Assembly: GCA_032164245.1 (NCBI GenBank)
Contig: JAVMKO010000003.1
Coordinates: forward strand, 46,502,890 to 46,566,889
Source of the DNA: Sternotherus odoratus
Taxonomy: Eukaryota; Chordata; Testudines; Kinosternidae
Length of the DNA stretch: 64,000 nt
Reading direction: 5' to 3'
Position numbers and translations under genes: made by a program. Numbering within the stretch: position 1 is the first letter of the stretch; each line of letters starts with the position of its first letter. The notes below the pieces were generated by a model. It did no database searches. It saw only the letters and a program-made list of their open reading frames with translations, and was not told the origin of the DNA. Below, piece after piece: positions 1-13,175 of this stretch.

Positions 1-3000
1 CTTGTTCCATAAATGTGGCTTTGCAAATATGCTTGTTATGATCGCTTACACAGACATTTAGGTCTCTTAATAGAAAAATGTTGCCATTTTAAAAAATGAC
101 TTTGTGTTAACAAAAATTCAGGCTCCTTCTTTGCTTTCACCAGCTTTAGAAAATAGAGATTTCAGATATATATTAAAGGCTTCATTTAGCAGCCTGATAG
201 ACATCAAGTAAATATTTTAATGTTATAAAATGGAAACTTAATGTCAATAAAATATAAAGGTAACATATACTGTTTATCCTATTTCAGTCTCCCTTACAAA
301 ACCAACCATTCATCACACCGCTACTGGAGGGTCCTCAGATTTTATGAGGATGGCATGAGAACCTATGTAGAACAGAACTGTATTATGAACCATATTTAAT
401 GGAAAATATCACACTGCTGATTAATTGTACCTGTAATTTCTTAAGATTTAAGTGGTCAGCTATATTTAAAAATGAAAATGCTTTCAATTTTTAAAAAATA
501 TCATTTTCTTAGTGATTTTATTGGCCTTTTGTCTCAGATTTGAGATGTTCTTTTCCATAAGTGTATACTAGAAAGACTCTAGGCATGATTCTACTAAAAA
601 AAGTGCTGTGCTAGGATGAGAGTGTAATGGATCAAATTGATTCTAGATACATTTTGCTTTTTCCCCAGAGTAATTTCTTTTGGTCATGCTCAAAATATAT
701 TTCCTGAAGACGTCTAGCCAAATTCTAATTTCAGCAAGGAGAGCAAAACACTCCCTTTGGATGCAGGGTCAGCATAGTATTTTAGTGTGGTATTTAAATA
801 AAGTGGCCTATCTTAGGTATCTTTGGGGAGCCAAGCACAATAGTATTTGAGAGGAAGATTATGAAAGGCACAAAGGTGAGTTAAGCACTAAACTGCCCAT
901 TGAAAGTCAGTGTGAGTGGGGTCCTCCACAGGAAGTGCTCCTGCCACACAAGATTGGGAACAATGTTTCCAACAATTTGGTCACAACCATAGCATAGCAG
1001 TTTACAAATGGCGTGCAATACATTCATGAAAGAAAGAATCAGTTGGTCAAGGCCAAAATGGCAGGTTGGTTTGAATGGAGTTCTCAGATATTTTACAGGA
1101 AGTGCACAACTCACTTAGATGCAGCCAATTTCTCCAAACTTTACAGTGATTATACAGTCCAACTTCCCCAAAACCAGGCCCCTCACTCACTCTTCACCGG
1201 GTACTCTGGCCCCTTGAGGCTTGTGTCAGCCAGCGGAGACAGAGCTAGATCTCTCCTATCCTCCTGCCTAGCTAGCCTCCCATTCTGAGCTCTTCCCTGG
1301 GTTTATATTCCTCCCCAGTCATCAATCCGGCTATTCCCGCTTGGCTCAGTAGATTGCTCTGATCCTTCCCTTATTAGGGCCTTCAGCTGGACTCCCTGCT
1401 GAGGGTTTTGGCTCATAACCCGACCCCACTGCAGGGGGGAGAAAAGTCTTTAGCAGGCATCAGGAGGTTTTAAGACCTCTGCCCTGTGACAGGGACATAA
1501 AACAGCATGGAAATCATGGCAACTGGAAAAGTAGAAGGGGAGAGGATCCACAATGAAACTGAAATAAGAATTTCGGTACCATAAATAATCCCAATACTTA
1601 AGCATTTCTTTCCATCCCAAATCAGGATGAAAAGTTGAAATATAAAAATATTGTGAAGCAGAAATTTCAGTTGGAAACATTTTGTTTAATGTTTCCTGTG
1701 GTTGGAAAAATCAGAAGCATGGATCATGTATAGTTAATGGTTCTGGACAGGCCAAGGTAATACTTATGCTAACCTAGTCATTGCTTGACATGAGTGTTGT
1801 TTGCTAAACTTATCTTTATGTAGATTTGCTTAAATTATACTTACAGCTATGTAGACTAAAGCTGATGTTTTGTACTGTTAAAGGACAAGGATAAGAGTAA
1901 GTTATTCAGTACACTAAAATACAGAAAAGGTACTTAAAAAACTCCTGTGTTGGGAAAAACAGGAAAGATTTTTATAGAGTAACTCAAGGATTCTTGTAAA
2001 AAGAGCACTTGTATGGAGAGTTTATTTTTTAGCTGTAACCATTTTTCAAAAGAGGATAACAAAAGTAAAAGAAAAGTATATTTAGCCATCTATGGGGGAG
2101 GTTTTGATAGAAGGTCTTAGCCAAGGAAGAACTTTCAATCATAGTTCAAAAGAACTTCAAGAGTAATGCTGTTGCTAATAAGAAATACAAAAACTCATAT
2201 AAAAAGGGATGCTGTATGGAAGAATTATACTTAATAGTCTTGTGTTTGCAGGACGAGTTGAGAATGGTTAAAAAATCCTGCAGGAAGTTAAAAAGCACAG
2301 AAAAAGGAGTTAGAGGGGAAGCTTAAAGATGTTGTGGCTCATGGCCAAGTGGCAGCCACAGTATGAGTGGAACAAGCTAGCACAGTTAACTTCTGCTCTT
2401 GGTGAAAATCAGGCACCTTGCCATAAGAATAAGCAACTAAAAGAAGCATTTATGCAGAATATGAAGCTGTGGGAAGACAGAAAGCATAGTAATATGCCCA
2501 ATGATGGAGAGTGCAATTAGGCCACAAAGAATCTGAGGATCCAATTAAAGGACTGTCACGGCATTATTGCTGCATTCGCCCCATCCACCTGACAAGCCTG
2601 ATTTGTACACCCCCACACAATAGGAGTATAAAGATGATACGTGGCATTATCAGAAAATCAACTCTCTCCTCACCCCCCACCCCAAAAGTTGTTTGCTAAA
2701 ATGGCCCCAGTTATTATAAAAATCTATGGTTTAAAAAAACCCACAACCAAACAAAAAAACCCTGAGCTGGTGAGGAATGGCCAGCAGAGCTAAATTATTG
2801 AACATGTAACCAAAACCACTGTGGTCATCTCAAAGTTAATTGATAAGACAATTAGCCAGGCACAAAGGGAAAAAGAAAATGAATTTTTTTTGCTAAAATG
2901 CCAGCCACGGATAATATTAATAATCCTAGAGCTCTCAATTAGTTTGTTAAAAAGGTTGTGTTCGGTAGTGGTTGGAATAATATGGTGCTAGATACCTCGC

Positions 3001-4221
3001 TGCCTGGATCCATGAAAACAGGTCTGTTCATTTTGTTTGTGCTAGAAACAGAGAAAAAGGTTAAGTAAAATTGTAGTTTGAAAATGCAGGCCATTTAAAT
3101 GTGTCATTAGCTCACAATCTGCGAGATTAAAGGGGCAACTTCAGATGTGTTAGACCTGGTTAGGGGAAGAGAAGATTCAAGAGCTCAGCTAACAAAAGCA
3201 AGCCAAATAATTTAAAAATACTAATTTGGTCTCCCCTGATGAACTGCATTAAGCACAACAAGGAATCACGATTGATTACATAAAATGCAGAAGGAAACAG
3301 GACTCTTTAAAGAGACAAGTCTCTGCTTTCCATGGACAAATAATGGCCTTATAGTCTGCGGATGTACAGATCTCTGCCCCTTCCTTAGTAATTTTGGCTG
3401 TAGTTACCCTATGAAAATGAAAATATTGAAGGAAGAGATTAGGACACTACCCCAGTGGCAGCATACACTATAAAAGAAAAAACCCTCAATAAAATCAGCA
3501 CTCTCATCTGCAATCTAAAATCAGCAATCTGTCTTTTATGAAGTTCCCTGAGAAAACAAAAAGTTGGAAAACCTCTGTTCAGTAGGCATTACATCAGATA
3601 CCATAATCTGCCACACAACGATATTGTTTGAAATACAACTATTCAATAAATGTTGCCTTAACTTGTTGTCCTATGTGGTCATTTTAATAAATCACTTGCA
3701 CAGCTCCAAGATGTTGAATGAAGCACCTTCAAAAACAAACTGAAGATATTCCTGGCAAAATGATCATATTTGCATGGTTTCTGCACTCTGAGAACAAGTG
3801 AAAGGATTGTTTGTGCATGTGGTAGAGTATTTCGTAAACCAGAATCATGCAAGACTTTTTCTACTTTAGCCTCACATCTTTATATTTGAATTTTATCTTA
3901 CATTAGCATGCTTCACATCCTCTAAGCCTTGTTGTTTTGCTATAATTGATTACCAAATGAAATACATGTCCAAGGTTGAACACCTGGCCTGTATGCTCTC
4001 TGCTCCAGTTTAATAAGTAGAAACAAAACAAGTCATTTCAAACAGGATACTTCATGTGCACATTTGCATAACGCCCAGAATGCTTTTCAGTTCATGGGAT
4101 TGGTATTTCATAACAGTGTTGGTGTCTGAGTCCTGGGAACAAACTGGAAGTTGAATATTTTGGCTATGCTGGTGGATACACTAAGATCCTTCTTGCAATT
4201 AGTAATGACATTTTTGAGAAC
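1..4221. other. AT-rich sequence, no gene recognised
   Basis: No gene or clear transposon was recognised here. Reading frames are all short (under about 95 codons) and show no domain motif. The stretch 1140-1440 is richer in G+C than its surroundings and may be a fragment of an unassigned dispersed repeat, but I could not define its ends. Confidence 0.5.
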
Positions 4222-4649
4222 AGGTATTTTCTTCAAGAATAGCAGCCGTGTTAGTCTGTATCTGTAAAGAAAGTGCGGAATACTTGTAGCACCTTAGAGA
4301 CTAACCAATTTATTTCAGTATAAGCTTTCGTAGACTATAGCCCACTTCATCGGATGCATAGAATGGAACAGAAGTAAAATGCATTTATACACACAGAAAA
4401 AAGAAAAAAAAAGTTGTACGTTAGCATACCAATTCTAAGAGGCTGTTAAATCTGGATGGGCCATTATCAGCAGGAGAAAAAAATACCTTTTGAAATGGAT
4501 TTTTGTGTCTGCACGAGATAGCAAGTGTTGAAGGTAAATTAACTCGGGAAATGCAATCAATTAGTGTAATGAGAGAACCATTCACAAGTCTTATTTAGCC
4601 CCTGCTTAATTGTATCCAGTTTGAAAATTAATTCCAGTTCCTCAGTTTC

Positions 4650-4995
4650 TCATTGGAGTCTGTTTTTGAAGTTTTTCTGTTTCAAAATTGACACCATCAA
4701 ATCTTTAATGGCATGGCCAGGAAGACTGAAGTGTTCTCCTACTGGTTTTTGAATGTTATGATTCCTGATGTCAGATTTGTGTCCATTTATTCTTTTGCGT
4801 AGAGACTGACCGGTTTGGCCAATGTACATAGCAGAGGGGCATTGCTGGCACATGATAGCATATATCACATTGGTCGATGTGCAGGTGAATGAGCCTCTGA
4901 TGGTATGGCTGATGTGATTAGGTCCTATGATGATGTCAGTTGAATGGATATGAGGACAGAGTTGGCATCGGGTTTTGTTACAAGGATAGGTACCT
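4650..4995 (-). pseudogene. GIY-YIG endonuclease domain fragment of a Penelope-like element
   Basis: The minus-strand frame is open from about 4995 down to its stop just before 4650. In order it holds a cysteine cluster typical of PLEs (PCNKTRCQLC, near 4950), then VIYAIMCQQC, the endonuclease signature YIGQTGQSLRKR, and KPVGEHF-LPGH with the conserved histidine and glutamate region. GIY-YIG is the nicking nuclease that PLEs use at the target site. There is no plausible start; the methionine at 4868 is internal. The reverse transcriptase upstream is absent because the copy is truncated. The last residues (KQKNFKNRLQ) recur on the plus strand at about 5314-5346, in the inverted right arm. Confidence 0.8.
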
Positions 4996-5027
4996 GGGTT
5001 AGTGTTTTTGCTGTGTGGTGTGCTGGT

Positions 5028-5253
5028 TAACGTAGCTGAAATCGACGTCTCTACAGCCGACTTACCTCCCGTCCTGATGGCGGCGGTGGTCAGCAGCGCG
5101 GTCCCCCGTCGACTCCAGCTTGTGCCTCTTGATGAACTGGACTTCGGGAGTCGACGGGGGAGCCGCCGGCGATCGATTTATCGTGTCTTAACGAGAAGCG
5201 ATAAATCAATCGCCAAAAAATCGATGCTTCCCTGCCATAGTGAGGACAAGCCC
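5028..5253. mobile_element. Truncated palindromic MITE (Harbinger-like) between the PLE arms
   Basis: This is a GC-rich block with internal palindromes: cccccgtcgactcc near 5102 pairs with ggagtcgacggggg near 5148, and gatcgatttatcg near 5171 pairs with cgataaatcaatcg near 5199. The right end gacaagccc followed by ta resembles the termini of turtle Harbinger-type MITEs. The matching left terminus is missing, so the element is truncated or was captured during formation of the PLE copy. The family assignment is inferred from the end only. Confidence 0.45.
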
Positions 5254-5743
5254 TACGAAATGGACCGCTTGTGTGGATTGGTCCAGGGTGAGGGTGATGG
5301 TGGGATGGAAATTTTGAATCAGAAAAACTTCCAAAACAGACTCCAATGAGAAACTGATGAACTGGAATTAATTTTCAAATTGGATACAATTAACCAGGGG
5401 CTAAATAGGACTTGCGAATGGTTCTCTCATTACACTGATTGCATTTCCCGAGTTAATTTACCTTCAACACTTGCTATCTCGTGCAGACACAAACATCCAT
5501 TTCAAAAGGTATTTTTTTTCTCCTGCTGATAATGGCCAATCCAGATTTAACAGCCTCTTAGAATTGGTATGCTAATGTACAACTTTCTTTTCCCTTCTTT
5601 CTGTGTGTATAAATGCATCTTACTTCTGTTCCATGCTATGCATCCGATGAAGTGGGCTATAGCCCGCGAAAGCTTATGCTGAAATAAACTGGTTAGTCTC
5701 TAAGGTGCTACAAGTATTCCTCGCTTTCTTTAGGTATTTTCTT

Positions 5744-7255
5744 GTTGCCAAAGTACTCAGAAATTAAGTTTTTCTCCATGCTGTTGATATAAACGGCTAA
5801 ATAGTAACAAATTCATTTTGTCTGCCTGAAAGAAATTTGTGAGCTCCTGTGGTCTGTTCTCCCACTGAGGAGTGAAACTGCCTGTTAACTGTAATGGTGA
5901 TGACATGCATCAATCACCAGGAGCAGCAGTCTCCTGAGGATGCCATTCCATATCACATACAATAATGCAGTGGGTAGTGAGCATGGATTTTCCCATTCCC
6001 TGCACTACATCATTCAGAAGCCACCATCCAAACAGCGTTCTCATTTGTCATTCAAAAAATGACTCAGGGGTTTCCTGGGATTTTAGTCAGAAAATCCACA
6101 TAAGGTCAAAGAACAGCTATGGTATGTGCAAGACTTTCGATGTGGAAAAACAGCATTATTTTTTCCTTCTGAGAAAAAAAAAAGCAGTTACTTCATAGAG
6201 TCAGATAATCAAAGGCAGAAAGGGAGCAAACTCTTCAGAGAATGAAAACAACAATATTATACATAAGCTACAAATGATTTCTTAAGCAGACAAGAATTCA
6301 AATAAAATTTCCCATGTGTTATGTTTCCATCCACATGTCAATGTTTTCCAGTGAATGGGAGCCATCCTTAAGTGGATCTGAGGTATAAGGATAGATTATT
6401 TACGCTTAGAATTTGTAAAGCAGTTCATATTAGGATCCATATATCCTAGTCCAAATAATATATGGTCACCTATAGAACTATATATGGATCCAATATTTCT
6501 TTCAAAACAAAGATACTACCTCTGATGCTACAAGATATCTGGGTAACAAAAAATTTGAATCCAGACATATGAATTCACAGAATTTCTTGTATCAGTGAAA
6601 ATACAGCAGTGGAGGTACTGATGTTGTCAGCATGGAAGATTTTCTTTGGGTCCATTACCAGTTTACACTGAGCTCTATTTAAAGCTATCAAAACAGTATG
6701 GGGATTTAGATTTAAGATCCACAGTGTTTAAGTCCTATTACTTCTCATACATAGCATGTCTGGTTTGATAAATATGGCCCCAAGAGTGCCAAACAATGAC
6801 ATCAGTACAAGTCTTTCCTTTGTTGTTCCTGGCCAGGCTTCAGGAGGCAGAACAGTAGTAAGCATTTAATCTACAAACATCTCAACAAATGAGGTTTCAC
6901 CCAGTAACTGCATCAAGCCAAAATGAAGATCATTTTCTCTTTCCCTTTTCAGACCTGTAAATTTAATCCAGGTTCGGGTAGCTAAGAGCATATACAGCTC
7001 TGTGGAACACTTTCTAATAATTATGAGATCTTAACACTGCTGAGGGCTCATTTGTGGCTTCTCATGCTCTTTATTAGGGCCTTCACAGAGCCACTGGAAG
7101 GGGAATGAAAATCTTTGCCACATCTCATGACAGATTTACACCTTAGATGTTTTATCAGAACTGTATAAGCAATTTGGCAATAAAATATTCTGCTTTTGGC
7201 ACTGATGGGGTTGATCTTTATTCCAAGAGAAGAGATGCTATTTTATGTGCACTGT
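5744..7255. other. No gene or transposon recognised
   Basis: AT-rich sequence. One small imperfect inverted repeat is visible, ggatccatatat near 6435 against atatatggatcc near 6482. Nothing else is assignable. Confidence 0.5.
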
Positions 7256-7372
7256 TAGACTGTAAGCTCCTTAGGGCAGGGACTGTCTTTTGGGGTTTCC
7301 TGTTACCTGGCACAATGGTCCACATAATTAAAGGTGCTACACACTCCAGTAATACAAGTAATAAACAAATAA
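7256..7372 (+). repeat. L2/MIR-type 3' tail
   Basis: The block gactgtaagctcc...gggcagggactgtc, followed by a tail rich in aataaataaa, matches the conserved 3' region shared by L2 LINEs and their SINEs in amniotes. No coding sequence accompanies it. The call is from memory of the consensus, so the subfamily is not given. Confidence 0.55.
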
Positions 7373-8607
7373 ATACATGTTTCTGCTAAGTCCTGCACAA
7401 TCAGCTTTCCTTCCCCCAGAGCATCCTGCAGGGCCAGGCATGATCGCAATCCCACTGTTTCCATAGGCAAAGGGACTGCTCCCTGCTAGAGCCCCCTTGG
7501 GCAAAAAAAAAAAAAGACACCCCAAAGTGTGTTTGGAAGAGGCAGAACCAGAGAGCTCTGTCCTCACTTTTAAATGGCCTGCCTCAATGAAGATCATGCT
7601 GAATATCGTGCAGGGTTGAATCAGCAGAAACATTCTCCTTAGCTGAGAGTATTTATCATATTAGAGCCATGTCTTCCAACTAGGAGGATGCTATTGGAGC
7701 AAGAGGCGATACCTAACCCTCTAACATGATGGAATTTGACTTGCCTTTCGATACACTGTACTGATGGGCCTCAGGGCACTAGCCTATGGGTGAAATCAAT
7801 GGCCATCATGGTTTCTGAAAGCACTTTCCAATGAATGGGCATCATCACCAGTTCTCTCCAGTGGTGAAAATCATGCCGACAGCTGAAAAGTCCTCGATTT
7901 GACATCTGCTTGTGAAACCATCTCTTGCCACAATGTTCTCACATGGGATTTTTTGTGTGTGGGGGGGGAGTTGATAAAAAGATATTTGCAATCAACTTCA
8001 GGGGTATCTACATAGAGTGGGGGATTTTTGATATGTTCAGGCACTGAAATGGCACATAAATGCTATTTCAGAACATAAGAACAGCCATACCCATAACCAG
8101 CACCAAGCCACATCTGGTTTTTTCGTGTTCAATTTACAGGCTTTGCTCACCATCAGTTAACAGATGGACTGTGGCAATAGCGCACAACATGGGAGACAGC
8201 TTGGCAAATACTTTACTGAAACTATAAAATAAAATGAGAATTTTTTATAGATTAGTAAAAGTATTAGTATAAATGATCTTGAATCTTTGTAACATGTGGC
8301 TACGTCCTTTTCAAGTAGAAAGTTGTTCTGTGCATTTTTGATTTTAAGGATCAGATCCTGCTGTCAGCTATATGGATGCAGAAGGTATATGGGTAAATGG
8401 CTACCTGGACATATTGAGGGATCACTAGTTTTGATAACAAATTGACCAAGTGCTGAAATCTTTACTCAAACTACACACTGGCAAAACTTTCATTCAATGG
8501 GAGTTTAACGAGAGTAAGAATTTCTGTTATCTGTTTACTTATGCACTTCCCATCACTGTAATATCTGTAGACTTTGCAAACATGGAAGAATTTGTCTTCA
8601 GCATTCC
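7373..8607. other. No gene recognised; possible short CR1 scrap
   Basis: Unassigned sequence. At about 8071-8092 the string gaacataagaacagccatac resembles a common CR1-related start, but it runs only about 20 bases before similarity is lost. Confidence 0.4.
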
Positions 8608-8748
8608 AGTAATAGTATTATTATCCACATTTGTGGGGATCAAGGCACAGATAAATTAAGTAACTTACCCAAGACCACACAAGAAATCTGTGTCACAACC
8701 AGGAAATTATTCCAGATCTGCCGAGTCCAAATACAGGGCCTAACCCAG
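8608..8748 (-). repeat. MIR SINE fragment
   Basis: In order the plus strand reads attattatccacatttgtgggg, aaggcacag, taagtaacttacccaagacc, a cacac segment, then cagatctgccgagtcc. This is the reverse complement of the MIR core, in the consensus order. MIRs are ancient tRNA-derived SINEs of amniotes. The copy is diverged and lacks the tRNA-like head. Confidence 0.65.
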
Positions 8749-11020
8749 AAGGTCATCCATCCTCTCAAGATTTGGTCCAACACCAATAGTACATTTAATA
8801 CTACAAAGAAACTGAATAAAATCATTACCTTGTCACCTCTGTGAAGAAGGAGGCAGCAATGTTCTGCTAAAGGCAAAAGCCTGTCTCTGAACACCTTTGA
8901 GCTTTGGAAAAGTTTGGTTTCAGTCCTAGATTGTGACCTGAATATTGCAGTTAACTACGCTCCTTTTAATGGACTGAACCAAATCCCCACACAGAAACAT
9001 GGCTAAGACTACTCTCCAACATTTGCCACTGTATAGGTAACAGAAGTAGTCTTAAGTCTGCTTCTCTCTGTTATAGTCAATGTAAGATAAATTATAGACT
9101 TTAATGAAAGCAAGACTGAGCCCAACGTGAATAAGAATGGAAAAACTGCTAAGAAGGCACCAAGGCTTCTGGAAGAGGATTTATGCAGAGCCATCCCTGT
9201 GAAGATGGTAGAGAGGATTATTTCATCTTATATATTCTGGTTTATGTTTTTCAGGCATGGAAAGCATGCAAAGCCTCCTGGATGTATACATTTCTCAATT
9301 GTACTACACATTTCTGATATCTCTGCAATGTACACTATCTAAAGAATGCAGAAATATGTGCCATTTCATAAGTGATATTTCTCAAGTTACATGTAAACAA
9401 CCTATAGAAAAAAGATTGTGTTTGACTAAATATAGATATACTGCTTCTCATTCAAACAGGATAATATATATAGAACAAACCTTTGAAAAGGAAGATTGCT
9501 AGGCCTTCCTGAAATCCTCATCTATGATCAGATTGAAAGAACAAACAGATGTGACAGGATCTCACGCTGATCAACTCTTCCTTTGGGATAGTGAGTGTAC
9601 CATAGCGTAGGCCAAAATCAATCAATAAATAAACCAGTCTGTCATAACATCAGATCAACTTCAATTTGGACCTAAAGACAGCTGAACTCCCAAATGAAGG
9701 ATACGGTTTTGTACCACTATGACTGAGAATAGCTGAGATTTTTTTCTTTTTTCAGTCTGATTCATTTTCCTGCATCAGAGAGCTATATGTGTATGTATGT
9801 ATGGGGTGGGGGTGGGGGAGATATTGATATAACTTAATGAGTTTACTGTACAGTGATGCTGTTTTAGATAAACAGGGTTTGGCAATCAGAAAGTTGATTT
9901 GTTCATTCTTGAAATAGTTGAACCCGGTCTACAACTTGTTTGTACCCAGGCCGGTGCAAATGTGCAAAAGAGAGGTGAGGGGACAAGGAGCCTTACAGGG
10001 CTGCGGTTCTCTTGTGGGTCTGGCTCTCAGTAGTCAGGGGGAATGTCATTAAACAATTACAGCTCACAGATTCTCTGGTCTAGCTCCAGACCCAATGTGG
10101 GTTATAGAAGCCTAGAGAGAATCAGATTCATTTTGCTCTTGTCCTTCCTAGTTTCTACCAGGAGCCAGAGGGAAGAAAGTATAGGAACAGACTCCGACAG
10201 GTCCCCTACTTTTTGGAGGAGAGATCATCATTGTCAAGGAAAATGCAAACGCTCATGTTATTCCCAAACACAGCACTCTTTCTAAACAGTTATGAAGAAA
10301 AATTGGCAAGTGGTTTACAAATTGCTATATGTCTTTTGTCCTAGTCCAAGTCACTTCCATAGTAAGTATGGACCTGTTGTAGAATCTTGCCCCTCTGGAA
10401 GCCAATAGGAGTTGTTCTTTATTGCCTTCAGTATGACAAGTATTTCATCTGTGATTCCAGTCTACTGAAGTCAATGAGTATAGTTGCACTGATGTATAAC
10501 TGACATGAGATCAGAATCAGGCCCTGGAAGTAGCTCAGATAATTAAAACATGGAATCGGGTCATTTGTCTGTAGACTGATTGGGTCAAACGTTGAACACA
10601 ATATTGGCAAACTTTATTTCACTTGCCTTAATAGCAACTACAAAGAGAAGGGTCTTTGGAAATGCCTCAGAGAAATGGAGGAAGTTGATAAGGGTGTTTC
10701 AAATGCTACACTACTTGCTATAAAAATGTCAAGTGGGAATCTTTTCTCTTTTTCGTGTAAAGTTATTTAATTGCTGTAGCATATTGTTCTCCACTGCATT
10801 TGAGTAAATGCTAATCATCAAATTTATGTTTCTGAGTCCCATTTCCATAGGATATGAGGCCATAAGGGACTATTATTATAATCTAGTTGGACCTAATCCT
10901 GTGATAAACATTCCAAGTACATTCCCAGAGTCCCCAGCTCTCAACAAAGTAACAGTAGGTGATTTTTGTTGTTTTATCTACTTGTTTTTACATCAATCTT
11001 ATTTTTATAAATTGCCTTAG
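8749..11020. other. No gene recognised; one short palindromic-repeat fragment
   Basis: Unassigned sequence with frames of at most about 85 codons. Around 10440-10545 a fragment ending in agatcagaatcaggccc belongs to a family of short hairpin-like amniote repeats that recurs elsewhere in this window. Confidence 0.4.
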
Positions 11021-11241
11021 GTCTAATACAGGGGTACTCAAACTGCGGGTCAGGACCCTCAGGGGGTCACAAGATTATTACAGGGAGGGGGGGAAGGCAT
11101 AAGATGTCAGGCTTCAGTATTTATAATGGTGTTTAATATTTTAAAGGTGTTTTTAATTTATATGGGGGGGGGGTCGCACTGAGGGGCTTGCTCTGTGAAA
11201 GAGGTCACAGGTACAAAAGTTTGAGAACCACTGGTCTAATA
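11021..11241. mobile_element. hAT-type MITE with perfect 8-bp target duplication
   Basis: The element spans 11029-11233. Its ends are inverted repeats: caggggtactcaaact at the left and agtttgagaaccactg at the right. It is flanked by gtctaata at 11021-11028 and 11234-11241, a perfect 8-bp duplication as expected for hAT transposition. The interior (205 bp in total) has no coding capacity and two G-rich runs. The right end matches the larger hAT element at 23119-24639, so both were probably moved by one transposase family. Confidence 0.85.
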
Positions 11242-13175
11242 TATAAGAAAGCTGGTAGACTTTAAGGCTTTGATTTATATGCCCTGAGTATCTCAAGAGG
11301 CAGCTATGGAGTGTTAAAATTCTTTGACCTGATGGAGTAAATAGAATCACAGAAGATACAAACTGTTAATGCAACTGAGCAGTCAGCACAGTAATTGCAG
11401 TTAAAAGCTATACTCTTTCAGAGCCCACTGCAAATATTATTTTAACACCTTGACAAATGTATTGCCTGTCATCACTGGATATCCCACTATTATTTTCATT
11501 GTTCGCCTCTGAAAAGGGTTGTGAAAAAGCCAGCAGATCTAACATTTTCTGTATTAAACTGATCCTCTAGAATTTATTGTTATCATTTTCACTTCAAAAA
11601 TATCAAGATCAGAAACCCGGTAGTAAATACAATACACTGTGTGAAATATACACAAAATGCATCTGAAAATAGGTCTGCGATTACTTTTGTCAGTGGCCAG
11701 CTTTCTGTCTTAATAACAGAAAATGAAAAGAAAAAATAATAATGTAAACTACAGGCTTTGAAAGTGTCTTAATCCTCTTAATAGCTAAAATAAAACCTAT
11801 AAAATAGTTTATTAGTTGTCAACACTAGCTCTAATAGCACTTACTAGGACATTAAAAGAGGGAGAGAATTAATGCCTTTCATCATAAATATTTATTCAGA
11901 TTTCTTACCAACTCATAAAATGTAGCTTTAAAATTGGAAGACATGGATGACCAAGAAAAAAAGATAAAATGGTGCCTCCAGAAAAGGACAGCTGAATATT
12001 CTGTTATAAGGCTCCCTAGTCCTCATGCCTGGGAATTAAATTGGGAGCATTGGTCAGGTAACATTCCCATCATGATAATCTGTAAATAATTTTGAACTAA
12101 TTTATTGGTCTACCAGCTCCTAAAATTCCCTAGCCTATGTGCCCTCTCTTCTCCTTTTAGACATGTACACTAATCTGAGTACAAATGAGCTCTGGTTTGG
12201 TTTTAACTCATGTAATCCCTGCTCTAGTTTTGAAAATGGAAACAAAAAAAGTTGACATGAAAAGGAAATTAGTAAGTCATATTTCTTACCTATTTCAAAA
12301 ACAATGAAACATTTGACCCATAATTGTAATCATATTGATTATTAATATTTTTCTATTTAGCACATAAATCAAACTAGGTATTTCTCCCTGCTCTAATTTT
12401 CTTACAAACAAAATGAAGAGCTGACATAATAATCGAAGATGAAATAGAGGGAACTGTTCAGGAGGACTGAGGTATGAAATTTACAGATAGAAAAGAGTGA
12501 CTGAGTCACTTCTCATATCACTTTTACAAACTATGTAACACCACTCATTTTGACTGAATTACTCCTGCTTTATACCAGTGTGAGTGAGTTTTAAACTCTT
12601 AATGAGCTCACTTGATTGGTCAGAAATTACATGTCTTCAAATGTTTAAGTTTGGGAGTGTCTGGAGCTGGTAGAGGTGGGATGAAAGTGATGCCAAGAAA
12701 GGAATGAGTTAATAGAAATAAATTAAGAGAGAGAGAGAGAGAATAGGGGAGAAAACCAAAAAGGGATTGGAATTTGAGGGGGAGGAAAGAAAGGCGGTCT
12801 TAAAAGAGGAAAAGGGAAATAAGAGAAGAATAGAAAAAAAAATATTGTGGCTTGGGAAATTGAGGCTGGCAACTGGATGACTGTCGTAGTTGGAAAGGGG
12901 TGTGAGTAGGTCAGAGCAAACAGTCAGTTGAAAGTCCAAAGATAAAATGATGTCACTGAGGTCCAGGCACTGCAAAGGCAGAAGAAAGAGCTTTTGTTGC
13001 AAAGGCTGGAGGTTCTCAGGATCTCAACCAAGTCCCAGAATTCAGCTTTGCAGTATAATGGTATATTTCTGAGATGGGGCAGAGCAGTCTGGATGATATA
13101 TATGCTGAGGAAAATAACAAAGAATACATATTGACATGTAAGTGTGGTGCGAATGTCTTGGAGGCCACTCCAACA
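11242..13175. other. No gene recognised; purine-rich tract
   Basis: Unassigned AT-rich DNA. A GA microsatellite at about 12726-12742 is followed by a purine-rich stretch to about 12900. Confidence 0.45.

Larger units (their letters stand above)
4222..5743 (-). mobile_element. Penelope-like element insertion with inverted-repeat structure and 12-bp target duplication
   Basis: The 12-bp direct repeat AGGTATTTTCTT flanks the element (4222-4233 and 5732-5743), so 4234-5731 arrived as one insertion. Its two outer parts are inverted copies of each other: 4266 to about 4700 matches the reverse complement of about 5305-5731 at high identity. The left end carries 32 extra bases (4234-4265, including agccgtgttagtctg) that the right end lacks. 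The longer left arm encodes the C-terminal GIY-YIG part of a Penelope-like reverse transcriptase on the minus strand. PLEs are known for terminal repeats in inverted orientation and for a short extension at one end, which fits. A palindromic MITE remnant (5028-5253) sits between the arms. No reverse transcriptase domain is present, so the copy is 5'-truncated and not autonomous. Confidence 0.75.

Noticed and set aside
2329..2699. Two adjacent small frames considered as a decayed retroelement gene
   Set aside because: No retroelement motif could be recognised, and the frames are of a length expected by chance.
3469..3493. TATAAAAG followed closely by AATAAA, considered as an LTR promoter/poly(A) pair
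   Set aside because: The spacing of about 20 bases is too short for an LTR R region, and no TG...CA ends or polypurine tract could be placed.
4234..4330. tRNA-derived SINE for the agccgtgttagtctg-type repeats
   Set aside because: No A or B box is visible. The same sequence is contiguous with a GIY-YIG coding region at 4650-4995, so it is the end of a Penelope-like element.
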